Shown one piece after another: positions 31,371 to 38,752 of a stretch of 64,000 nucleotides of DNA. The notes beneath the pieces were generated by a model, which saw only the letters and a list, made by a program, of their open reading frames with translations, did not search any database and was not told the DNA's origin. This stretch comes from Micromonospora sp. Llam0. GTDB lineage: Bacteria; Actinomycetota; Actinomycetes; Mycobacteriales; Micromonosporaceae. Location of the stretch: NCBI RefSeq assembly GCF_003751085.1, contig NZ_RJJY01000001.1:1116001-1180000 (forward strand), read 5' to 3'. Positions within the stretch are counted from its first letter, which is position 1; each line of letters starts with the position of its first letter. A program made the translations under genes and the position numbers.

Positions 31371-32450
31371 GTGCGAGGAATCACGGATCCGCCACCGACG
31401 TACGAGGCGCTGTCAGCGCAGCGGGCGCACGTCGTCGAGCAGACGACCGCGTTCGTCGACGAGGTGTGCAAGGACAACCCGCAGCTCGCGGGTTCGGTGA
31501 TCCGGCTGCTGGAGGCCGACTACAAGAACGTCAGCATTCATCGGCTGCTTCCGTTGCCGGTGCTCGGAGCCATCACCGGCGATCCCCTTCCCGCGGTGCC
31601 GGTCTGCGTCCTGGCACGGCTGTGGTGGACCGGTGCCGACATCTTCGACGACCTCAACGACGGTCATTTCGATGCCGAGCGGGTCGGCATGTCCCCGAAC
31701 GAAGCCATGATCGCGAGTATCGCCTGCCTGACCCTGCTGCCATTGGCGTTGATCGCGCGGCAGGACCTGACGGCGGAGGTGCGGATGGCGTGGATCGGTC
31801 ACCTCACCGACGGCAACCTTGATGCCGCCAACGGCCAACTGGCCGATATTTCCTCGGTCATCGACGCGGATTCCCTCACCGATGTGATGCGCAGCTATTC
31901 CGGCAAGTCCGGTTCCGCGTGTGGCCGGGACCTTGCGATGACCGCCCTCCTGGCGGGCGTCGACGCTGCGGCGGTGACCAGCTGGCGGGAGTTCGGACGC
32001 CGGTACGGTGTACTGCGGCAGTTGGCCAACGACCGTAGGTCGGTGCTGAAAGACGTCCGCGACGACGAGGATCTCGCCAACGGCACCCGGACACTGCTGC
32101 TCGCCCACGCGCTCGCCGGCGCGCCAGGCGACCACCAGGAACACATCCGCCGGCTGAGCGAGCGGGCCCGCCTCGACCTGGACGCCCGCACCGAACTGCG
32201 GGGCGAGCTGACGCGCACGGCCGTAGCCGAACGGTACGACTCGCACGTCACCGAACTGGGCCGGCACGCGAACCGGATGCTGTTCGACCTGGCCGCGCCG
32301 TCACCGTTCCGAGCGGCGGTCGAATGGATGGTCGACGTCTCGGTCGAGTCGGCCCTCATCGCGGTGGACTCGCCGACGGATGACCGGGCGCAGCGGGGTC
32401 CCCGACCGGCCCGGTCAGGCCGGCTCCTTCGTCGAGACCGCTGTGCGTAG
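31371..32450 (+). CDS. Polyprenyl-diphosphate-synthase homologue with altered second Asp motif
   Basis: 359 residues from GTG 31371 with a strong GAGGAGGAG RBS. It has the all-alpha isoprenoid-synthase fold: first Asp-rich motif FDDLNDGHFD (DDxxD, about residue 92), the conserved Lys in SYSGKSGSACGRD, and a second motif reading LANDRRSVLKD where trans-prenyltransferases have GQxxDxxxD. The loss of the first Asp of the second motif and the chain-length region differ from standard GGPP synthases. It could supply geranylgeranyl diphosphate to the adjacent cyclases or be a diverged prenyltransferase. It converges with and overlaps the FAD oxidoreductase gene by 36 bases. Confidence 0.7.
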   Translation: MRGITDPPPTYEALSAQRAHVVEQTTAFVDEVCKDNPQLAGSVIRLLEADYKNVSIHRLLPLPVLGAITGDPLPAVPVCVLARLWWTGADIFDDLNDGHFDAERVGMSPNEAMIASIACLTLLPLALIARQDLTAEVRMAWIGHLTDGNLDAANGQLADISSVIDADSLTDVMRSYSGKSGSACGRDLAMTALLAGVDAAAVTSWREFGRRYGVLRQLANDRRSVLKDVRDDEDLANGTRTLLLAHALAGAPGDHQEHIRRLSERARLDLDARTELRGELTRTAVAERYDSHVTELGRHANRMLFDLAAPSPFRAAVEWMVDVSVESALIAVDSPTDDRAQRGPRPARSGRLLRRDRCA

Positions 32451-33764
32451 CTGGCGCGCTGCGGCCAGGCCACTGCGTACGGCACCATCCAGGTAGGGCC
32501 CACCGAGGTAGTCGCCCGCGAACGCCAGGCCCGGCAGGGCCGGCTGCGCGTCGGTGAACTCCCGGGTACGACGGACGTGACCCACGTCGAAACGTGGCAG
32601 GGCGCGCTCCCACCGCTGCACGTTGCGCAGTTCGGCACCGCGCAGCCATTCGGCCGGGCCCAACACCTCGCGGATACGGCCGACCACCGCCTCTGCCAGG
32701 ATGTCGTCGGGCCGGTCGGCGTGCCGATCGAAACCCTCGCCCGACAGGTACACGTGCACGAGCCTCTCCTCGTCCGCGCCGTCGGCCGGGGCGAGCCTGA
32801 GATAGGCGTTGACGGCCACGACCTCGGGCGCCTCGGCGGCGGGGAACAGCACGGAACCATCGGGAAAGGCCGCGCCGGCCGCCCTGACCGCGAATGTCAG
32901 TACGGCGGTGCGACCGTAGGAGATGGACCGGAGGTAGGCGAGGTCCGGCTCGGGCAGGTCCGGTATGATCGTCGCCGCCGCGCCCGCCGTGGTGGCACAG
33001 ACGACCGCGGGCGCCCGGTACGTCGTGATCCCACCGCCGGTGTCGGCCTCGATGCTGAAGTCTCCCGAGGCCTTGCGCCTGATCCGCCGGACAGTGGTAC
33101 CCGTTCGGACCTCCACCCCGGCGGCCAGTGCCTGCGGGAACCGGGCCAGGCCACCACGCATGCGACGGGAGGCACCGGCGGTCGCGTGGGCCTTGAGGAT
33201 CGCCAGCAGGACCGGATAGCTCGTCGTCTCCGCGTCCCAGTAGAGCATGCCCCGCAGCAGCGGCCCGAACAGGTATTCGAGATTCTCGCTGCCGACCCGC
33301 CGACGTAGGAAGTCCGCGCAGGACATCACGTCCAGGTGGTCGGCGCGGGCCAGGTCGGCGATGTCGAGGGCCCGCCACCGGGCCGCGAGCCCGCCCGCGA
33401 AGCGGCACAGACGGAGCTTGGCCGACGCGCCGACGGCGCTGCCCGCCAGCAGCTTCGAGCCGGGGAGGATGGGGCGCAGCCTACCGTCGCGCACGACGTA
33501 GGTGCCCTGGTCGTGCTCGGACAGCTGCCCTGACACCCCGAGCTCATCCATCAGACGCAGCGTCGATACGTAGAAGGGCGTCACAAAGGCAGCCCCGGCC
33601 TCGATCACATGGCCGTCGACGGTCACACTCCGGACCCGCCCGCCGATCTGCTCGCCACCCTCCAGAACCAGCACCCGCTGGACGGACCGACGGAGATCGT
33701 GTGCCGCAGTCAGGCCTGCGACCCCACCGCCGACCACCACGACGTCGGCGGATGTTGCGTGCAT
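32415..33764 (-). CDS. FAD-dependent amine-oxidase/desaturase-like oxidoreductase
   Basis: 449 residues. The N-terminus has the dinucleotide-binding fold VVVVGGGVAGLTAAHDL followed by the VLVLEGGEQIGGRVRS RhG-type motif. The C-terminus has the FAD-binding LAFAGDYLGGPYLDGAVRSG, as in protoporphyrinogen oxidase, phytoene desaturase and monoamine oxidase families. Substrate is unknown. Placed tail-to-tail with the polyprenyl-synthase homologue, it may desaturate an isoprenoid (inference). The start is the second of two adjacent ATGs (33767 and 33764). Confidence 0.75.
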   Translation of the reverse strand: MHATSADVVVVGGGVAGLTAAHDLRRSVQRVLVLEGGEQIGGRVRSVTVDGHVIEAGAAFVTPFYVSTLRLMDELGVSGQLSEHDQGTYVVRDGRLRPILPGSKLLAGSAVGASAKLRLCRFAGGLAARWRALDIADLARADHLDVMSCADFLRRRVGSENLEYLFGPLLRGMLYWDAETTSYPVLLAILKAHATAGASRRMRGGLARFPQALAAGVEVRTGTTVRRIRRKASGDFSIEADTGGGITTYRAPAVVCATTAGAAATIIPDLPEPDLAYLRSISYGRTAVLTFAVRAAGAAFPDGSVLFPAAEAPEVVAVNAYLRLAPADGADEERLVHVYLSGEGFDRHADRPDDILAEAVVGRIREVLGPAEWLRGAELRNVQRWERALPRFDVGHVRRTREFTDAQPALPGLAFAGDYLGGPYLDGAVRSGLAAARQLRTAVSTKEPA

Positions 33765-33994
33765 CACCAGATGTCTCCCGTGTGAGTCCGTGTCGACCAG
33801 TGTGCACTGCCCGGTACGTCGGACACCGCAGTGTCGCCCGGCGACCGGCCTCTGTCGATGTCCAACCTATAGCGGGGCCAGCTCACCCGGGCGTTTGGGT
33901 GACCGCCGGTCATCGGGTCCGGGTCAGGCTTAGCGGAGCGGACTGCTGGGTATGTGTCTGCCGGGTGTCGACGCCCGACCGCAAGGAGGCGACC

Positions 33995-34171
33995 ATGGTC
34001 GGCAGGATGATCAAGCGCTGGGCGGTCGTCGCGGTCGCCGTGCCGTTGGTGGCGGCCGGGGCGCGCAAGCTCAGCTCGGTGGTGGAGTCCCGTAGGGGCC
34101 CGTCGTCGCGTACCTCGAAGCTGCTGCGGCAGGCCGGGGACGCGCTGCACCGGAACAAGCGGCGCCGCTGA
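33995..34171 (+). CDS. Small single-span membrane protein
   Basis: 58 residues with a nearly perfect AAGGAGG 5 bases upstream of the ATG. Sequence: MVGRMIKRWA, then a hydrophobic stretch VVAVAVPLVAAGA and a very basic C-terminal half ending HRNKRRR. One membrane segment with a cytoplasmic basic tail is likely. Similar small basic proteins occur in actinomycetes without known function. A long inverted repeat follows the stop. Confidence 0.6.
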   Translation: MVGRMIKRWAVVAVAVPLVAAGARKLSSVVESRRGPSSRTSKLLRQAGDALHRNKRRR

Positions 34172-34189
34172 CGGCGGTGAGCCGCGACA

Positions 34190-34241
34190 GGTTGCCCGGT
34201 CCGGAGCACGGTCGGGGTCCGCGCCACCGGACCGGGCAACC
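34190..34241. terminator. Inverted repeat after the small membrane gene
   Basis: A perfect 15-bp inverted repeat (34190-34204 with 34227-34241, arm GGTTGCCCGGTCCGG), 22-nt loop. Its right arm sequence GGGCAACCGCCT is repeated once more at 34254-34265, just before the stop of the convergent lipoprotein gene. Confidence 0.6.
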
Positions 34242-34271
34242 GCCTCTCAGATCGGGCAACCGCCTATCGGG

Positions 34272-34787
34272 TCAGGACGGGCAGTTGCCGGCCGCCCGGC
34301 GTTTCTCGATCGCGTCGGCGGCACCCGAGGCGTACTCGACCAGCACGCCGCCGCCCGGGTCGAACCGCCAGGTGTCCTGCTCCAACCGCAGTGAGCTGTT
34401 GCCCACGGTGTCGTCACGGCGCCAGGTCAGGTCGACGGCCGTCTCGTCGACCGGTGTGACCTCCTGCAGTTGGAACTCGACGCCGTCCTGCACCGGGCAC
34501 GTCTCGTTGGTCTCGACGAACACGTCCTCCGGCACCGACTGCTGGGCCTCGGCGGTCCACAGCTGCCAGGCACCCGACCAGTCGCCGCCGGCGATCAGGT
34601 CGAACTCCTGCTGAGCGACGTCGAGTGCTTCGGCGACGTTGACCTGGATCGGCTCGCGGGTCTCGGTCGGCGTGTCGACGCCCGGGACCGACGGGGTGCC
34701 GGGGGACCCTGACGGGGGCGGGGTGCAGGCGGCGATGAGTGTCAGGGCGGCCACCCCGACGAGTACGCTCGCGGTAGAGCGGCGCAT
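34272..34787 (-). CDS. Putative lipoprotein
   Basis: 171 residues with a lipoprotein signal (RRSTASVLVGVAALTLIAAC, lipobox IAAC) and a Pro/Thr-rich linker, then a small domain (EALDVAQQEFDLIAGGDWSG ... SVPEDVFVETNETCPV ... VDLTWRRDD ... WRFDPGGGVLVEYAS). The fold resembles NTF2/DUF4878-like lipoprotein domains, but I cannot name the family. Cysteines in ETCPV and GNCPS may pair. The ATG at 34787 has GAGAGGAGG upstream. A CebR-like palindrome (34829-34842) lies 42 bases before the start. Confidence 0.65.
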   Translation of the reverse strand: MRRSTASVLVGVAALTLIAACTPPPSGSPGTPSVPGVDTPTETREPIQVNVAEALDVAQQEFDLIAGGDWSGAWQLWTAEAQQSVPEDVFVETNETCPVQDGVEFQLQEVTPVDETAVDLTWRRDDTVGNSSLRLEQDTWRFDPGGGVLVEYASGAADAIEKRRAAGNCPS

Positions 34788-34828
34788 GACCGTTCCTCCT
34801 CTCGGTGCGCCTCCGGCAGGGGACGGCT

Positions 34829-34842
34829 TGGGAGCGCTACCA
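34829..34842. promoter_or_regulatory. LacI-type (CebR/CelR-like) operator candidate
   Basis: TGGGAGCGCTACCA differs at one base from the 14-bp actinobacterial CebR/CelR cellulose-utilisation operator TGGGAGCGCTCCCA. It lies upstream of the lipoprotein gene, not of the GH6 cellulase. Confidence 0.4.
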
Positions 34843-34923
34843 GAGGTCAATCTGGCAGCTTAGGCCCAGCATCAACTTTTGTCGATCACCTGCGGGTGGT
34901 CGGAGCGGTGCTGTGTATCAGGT

Positions 34924-35038
34924 GTGTGAAACCTTGTGAACAAGTTGCGCTGGTGGCCTCGGCCTTTTGGCTGCTCTACCCCGCCACATGCCGAGAAAGT
35001 CACGGTGAACTGGTTTCACCTCTTGTTCACGAACGTTC
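34924..35038. promoter_or_regulatory. Cluster of repeated GTGAA-type half-sites upstream of the ABC/hydantoinase operon
   Basis: CTTGTGAACAAG (34933-34944) is an imperfect palindrome preceded by GTGTGAAACC. GGTGAAC...TTTCACC (35004-35020) is a second palindrome, followed by CTTGTTCAC (35022-35030) and GAACGTTC (35031-35038). The two clusters are inverted copies of the same two words and lie 130-240 bases before the binding-protein gene, which fits a dimeric regulator's operators. Confidence 0.45.
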
Positions 35039-35164
35039 AGCCTGATAGAACACGGAGGTGGTGCGCCGTACTTCGCGGCCCGCTCGCCGCTCCACCCGCT
35101 ACCTGAACGCACAGCTACCTGAATGCAAGGTCACCCTCGCCGTTCACGACGGAGGACTTCTCCC

Positions 35165-36823
35165 ATGGCTGGTACCTCTCCGCGGGGCGGATCCGCCCCG
35201 CCCGCCCTCTCCCGCCGGTCGGTGCTCCAGCTCGGGGGCATCGGCGCGTTCCTGTTCGCCACCGGCGCCTGTGCCTCCGGCTCGGGCACCGACGGATCCG
35301 ACGACGCCTCCCCGGGCGCCTCCGCCGACACCCTGCGGATCGCCGTCTCCAGCTACCTGAGCAGCTGGGACCAGGACTTCGTCGGCTTCGACCCGGTCGC
35401 GCTCATGCTGTACAAGAACGTCTTCCCGTACATGATCGACTACGGGGTGACCGAGGTCGACGGCTCCCGGATCCTCGACACCGAGAACGTCATGGCGACC
35501 TTCGCCGAGTCGTTCGAGCCGAACGCCGACCAGACCGTCTGGACCCTCAAGCTGCGCCAGGGCGTCACCTTCGCCAGCGGCAACGAGATGACCGCCGCCG
35601 ACGTCAAGTGGTCCAAGGACCGGGCGTTCGCCGCCCAGGCCAACGTCGCCGGCATCTACCGGACCATCGGCCTGACCGAACCGGACCAGGTCACCGTGGT
35701 CGACGACTACACCGTCCAGTTCACCCAGGCGTTCCCCAGCGCGCTGACCCGGCAGATCCAGGCGATCTCGCTGTACGTCTTCGACTCCGAAGAGGCGAAG
35801 AAGCACGCCACCGACGCCGACCCGTGGGCCGCCGAGTGGTTCGCCAACAATGCCCCGACCGGCGGCTACTTCAACGTCGAGCGGGCCGTGCAGGGCCAGG
35901 AGATCGTGCTCGCCGCCAACGAGCAGTACCCCGGGCCGGACCCGGCGCAGACCAAGACCATCCGGATCTCCGTGGTCCCGGCCGCCGCCAACCAGCGACT
36001 CCAGCTGGAGGCCGGCGACATCGACGTGGCGTTGGGCATCGGCCAACGTGACATCGCGGATCTGAAGAACACCGACGGCGTCAAGGTCATCTCTGCGGCC
36101 AGCAACGAGCAGGTCGCCATCCAGATGTCGGTGACCACCGCGCCGTTCGACAACGTCGACGTCCGCAAGGCCCTCGCCCACGCGGTGCCGTACGACCAGA
36201 TCATCAACAACGTGTACGGCGGCGACGCCCGCCCGACGAAGAGCCTGGTGCCGCTGGACATGCCCGGCTACGACGAGCGCGGCTACCCGTACGGCTACGA
36301 CCCGGACGCCGCCCGCGCCGCGCTCGCCGCCGCCGGGGTCGACCAGATCAGCTCCGAGCTGGTCTACGCCACCGACAACGACACCCAGCAGCAGATCGCG
36401 GTCCTGGTGCAGAGCGAGGCCCGCAAGGTCGGCATCGAGCTGGAACTGGTCCCGCTGGACCCGGCCACCCTGGCCGAGCGGCGGCAGCAGAAGAACATCC
36501 CGCTGCAGATCACCGCCGGCCAGCTGTGGGTCAACGACGTCGAGTACATGCTGGCCACCAGCTTCGTCGAGGGCGCCAACCTCAACTACTCCAACTACGT
36601 GAACCCGGAGCTGGAGGAGATCTACGAGCGGTCGCACACCGTCGTCGACCCGGCCGAGCGCAACGAACTCTGGCTGCGGGTACAGGAGATCCTGGCCGCC
36701 GACGTGCCCTGGGTGATCCTCTGCCAGCCCAACTTCAACCTGCCGGTACGCGAGGCGGTCAGCGGCTGGGTCCAGCCCATGGACGGGCTGGCCCGGCTGC
36801 GCTACCTGAGCGCCTCGGCCTGA
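35165..36823 (+). CDS. ABC-importer substrate-binding lipoprotein (SBP family 5)
   Basis: 552 residues. The N-terminus has a twin-arginine lipoprotein signal (SRRSVLQLGGIGAFLFATGAC, Cys about residue 36). The body has SBP_bac_5 features: LRIAVSSYLSSWD, FEPNADQTVWTLKLRQGVTF, GNEMTAADVKWSKDRAF, NVDVRKALAHAVPYDQIINN. Such proteins capture oligopeptides, opines, glycosides or other small organics and deliver them to DppBC-type permeases. The ATG at 35165 has GGAGG 9 bases upstream. First gene of a long operon with two permeases and a fused ATPase; the following catabolic genes suggest an amide-containing ligand rather than ordinary peptides. Confidence 0.9.
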   Translation: MAGTSPRGGSAPPALSRRSVLQLGGIGAFLFATGACASGSGTDGSDDASPGASADTLRIAVSSYLSSWDQDFVGFDPVALMLYKNVFPYMIDYGVTEVDGSRILDTENVMATFAESFEPNADQTVWTLKLRQGVTFASGNEMTAADVKWSKDRAFAAQANVAGIYRTIGLTEPDQVTVVDDYTVQFTQAFPSALTRQIQAISLYVFDSEEAKKHATDADPWAAEWFANNAPTGGYFNVERAVQGQEIVLAANEQYPGPDPAQTKTIRISVVPAAANQRLQLEAGDIDVALGIGQRDIADLKNTDGVKVISAASNEQVAIQMSVTTAPFDNVDVRKALAHAVPYDQIINNVYGGDARPTKSLVPLDMPGYDERGYPYGYDPDAARAALAAAGVDQISSELVYATDNDTQQQIAVLVQSEARKVGIELELVPLDPATLAERRQQKNIPLQITAGQLWVNDVEYMLATSFVEGANLNYSNYVNPELEEIYERSHTVVDPAERNELWLRVQEILAADVPWVILCQPNFNLPVREAVSGWVQPMDGLARLRYLSASA

Positions 36824-36845
36824 CCGTCGGCGGCGACCACCCCTC

Positions 36846-37856
36846 ATGCGCATCGCCCGCTTCGTCGCCCGCCGGCTGCTGCAGCTCGTACCGGTGCTGC
36901 TCGGCGTGGTCGTCGCGACCTTCGTCCTGGTCCGGGTGCTCCCCGGGGACCCGATCCGGACCATCCTCGGCCCCAACGCCACCGAGGCCGAGGCCGCCGC
37001 CGCCCGGGCCCGATTCGGACTGGACCAGCCACTGTGGAAACAGTTCCTGGACTACCTGGGCGGGCTGCTCACCGGCGACCTCGGCACGTCGATCCAGAGT
37101 GGCAACGCGGTCGCCGGTGAGCTGGCCCTGCGGGTCGGGCCCACCCTGCAACTGGTGGTGCTGGCGGTCGCCGTGGCGGTGCTCATCGCCGTGGTCGGCG
37201 GCATCTGGTCGGCGCGCCGCGCCGACCGGGCCGCCGACCACGGCATCCGGGTGCTGGCCCTGATCGGCAACTCGGTGCCGGAGTTCTGGCTCGGCCTGGT
37301 GCTGGTGCTGGTCGGCTACAGCATGCTCGGCTGGTTTCCGGCCCCCAGCGGCCGGGTCGACCCGGACACCAACCTCACCCCGATCACCGGCGCCGAGCTG
37401 ATCGACGCCGCGCTGACCGCCAACGGACCGGCGTTCACCTCCGCGCTGGCCCACCTGGCGCTGCCGGTGGCCACCTTGGCGATCGTGGTGGTCGCCCCGC
37501 TGCTGCGCAGTGTGCGCGCCTCCGCGCTGGAGGTGCTGCACTCCGAGGCGTACACCGCCGCCGCCGCGCACGGGCTGCGCGACCGGCTGCTGCGCCGCGG
37601 CTACCTGGTGCGCTCCGCCCTGGTCCGGCTGCCGTCGCTGGCCGCCCTGGTCTTCGGCACCGCGATCGGGTCGACCGTGCTGATCGAGTACGTCTACTCG
37701 TGGCAGGGCTTCGGCCAGTGGGCGCTGCGCGGGCTGCTCTACCGCGACTTCCCGGTGGTGCAGGCCTCCGTACTGCTCATCGCGGTCTGCTACGTCCTCG
37801 TCTTCCTGATCGCCGACGTGGTGCACGCGATCCTCGACCCGAGAGTGAAGATCTGA
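36846..37856 (+). CDS. ABC-importer permease, DppB-type
   Basis: 336 residues with six membrane helices and the typical N-terminus RFVARRLLQLVPVLLGVVVA, the VRVLPGDPIRTILGPNAT segment and the EAA loop (AAAAHGLRDRLLRRGYLVRS). Stop and next start overlap as TGATG. Confidence 0.92.
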   Translation: MRIARFVARRLLQLVPVLLGVVVATFVLVRVLPGDPIRTILGPNATEAEAAAARARFGLDQPLWKQFLDYLGGLLTGDLGTSIQSGNAVAGELALRVGPTLQLVVLAVAVAVLIAVVGGIWSARRADRAADHGIRVLALIGNSVPEFWLGLVLVLVGYSMLGWFPAPSGRVDPDTNLTPITGAELIDAALTANGPAFTSALAHLALPVATLAIVVVAPLLRSVRASALEVLHSEAYTAAAAHGLRDRLLRRGYLVRSALVRLPSLAALVFGTAIGSTVLIEYVYSWQGFGQWALRGLLYRDFPVVQASVLLIAVCYVLVFLIADVVHAILDPRVKI

Positions 37857-38752
37857 TGGTTGACCTGCGCGCGGCCGGCGGACCGGCGGACAGCGCCGAC
37901 GACGCCGCCCCGGTGGTGGCCGCCGGCACCGCCCGGGGCGGCCGGTTCGCGACCGTACTGATCTCGGTCGGCGCGACGATCCTCGCGGTCGTGGCGCTGG
38001 CCGCGATCGCCGCACCGCTGCTGTCGTCGTGGGGCCCGCAGGAGATCGACCCGGCCGGCACCCTGCTGCCGCCCGGCGGCAGCCACCCGCTCGGCACCGA
38101 CATCAACGGGATGGACGTGTGGAGCCGGCTGCTGCACGCCGGCCGGCTCGACCTGGGCATCGCGGTCGCCGCGGTCGCCCTCGCCGTGCTCGCCGGCACC
38201 ACCCTCGGCCTGGTCGCCGGCTACTTCGGTGGCTGGGTCGACGACGTGCTGATGCGGCTGCTCGACATCTTCCAGGCGTTCCCCACCTTCATCCTGGCCC
38301 TCGCGGTGGCCGCCCTGCTCGGCGGCGGCACGGTCAACCTGATCCTGACCATCGCCCTGGTCAACGCCCCCGGCTACGCCCGGCTGGTGCGGGCCGAGGT
38401 CCGCTCGGTACGGGAACTGCCGTTCATCGACGCCGCGGTCACCTCCGGCGCGTCGCACCTCGGGGTGCTGTGGCGGCACGTGCTGCCGAACAGCCTCACC
38501 CCGGTACGGGTGATCGCCCCGCTCGGCTGCGGCTGGGCGATGCTCACCCTCGCCGGGCTGTCCTTCCTCGGGCTGGGCATCTCGGTACCGACCGCCGAAT
38601 GGGGGTCGATGATCAGTCTCGGTTCGCCGGACGTGGTAGCCGGCCGCTGGTGGACTTCGGTGCCACCCGGCCTGTTCCTGCTGATCAGCGTGTTCGGCTT
38701 CAGCCTGCTCGGCGAAGGGCTGCAGGAACGCGCGGAAGCGAAACGGCGGTGA
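37856..38752 (+). CDS. ABC-importer permease, DppC-type
   Basis: 298 residues. Helix 1 near residue 35, then HPLGTDINGMDVWSRLLHAG, a conserved DppC signature, and the EAA loop INAPGYARLVRAEV-like segment (VNAPGYARLVRAEVRSVREL). Translation is coupled to the DppB-type gene (TGATG) and to the ATPase gene (GTGA). Confidence 0.92.
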   Translation: MVDLRAAGGPADSADDAAPVVAAGTARGGRFATVLISVGATILAVVALAAIAAPLLSSWGPQEIDPAGTLLPPGGSHPLGTDINGMDVWSRLLHAGRLDLGIAVAAVALAVLAGTTLGLVAGYFGGWVDDVLMRLLDIFQAFPTFILALAVAALLGGGTVNLILTIALVNAPGYARLVRAEVRSVRELPFIDAAVTSGASHLGVLWRHVLPNSLTPVRVIAPLGCGWAMLTLAGLSFLGLGISVPTAEWGSMISLGSPDVVAGRWWTSVPPGLFLLISVFGFSLLGEGLQERAEAKRR

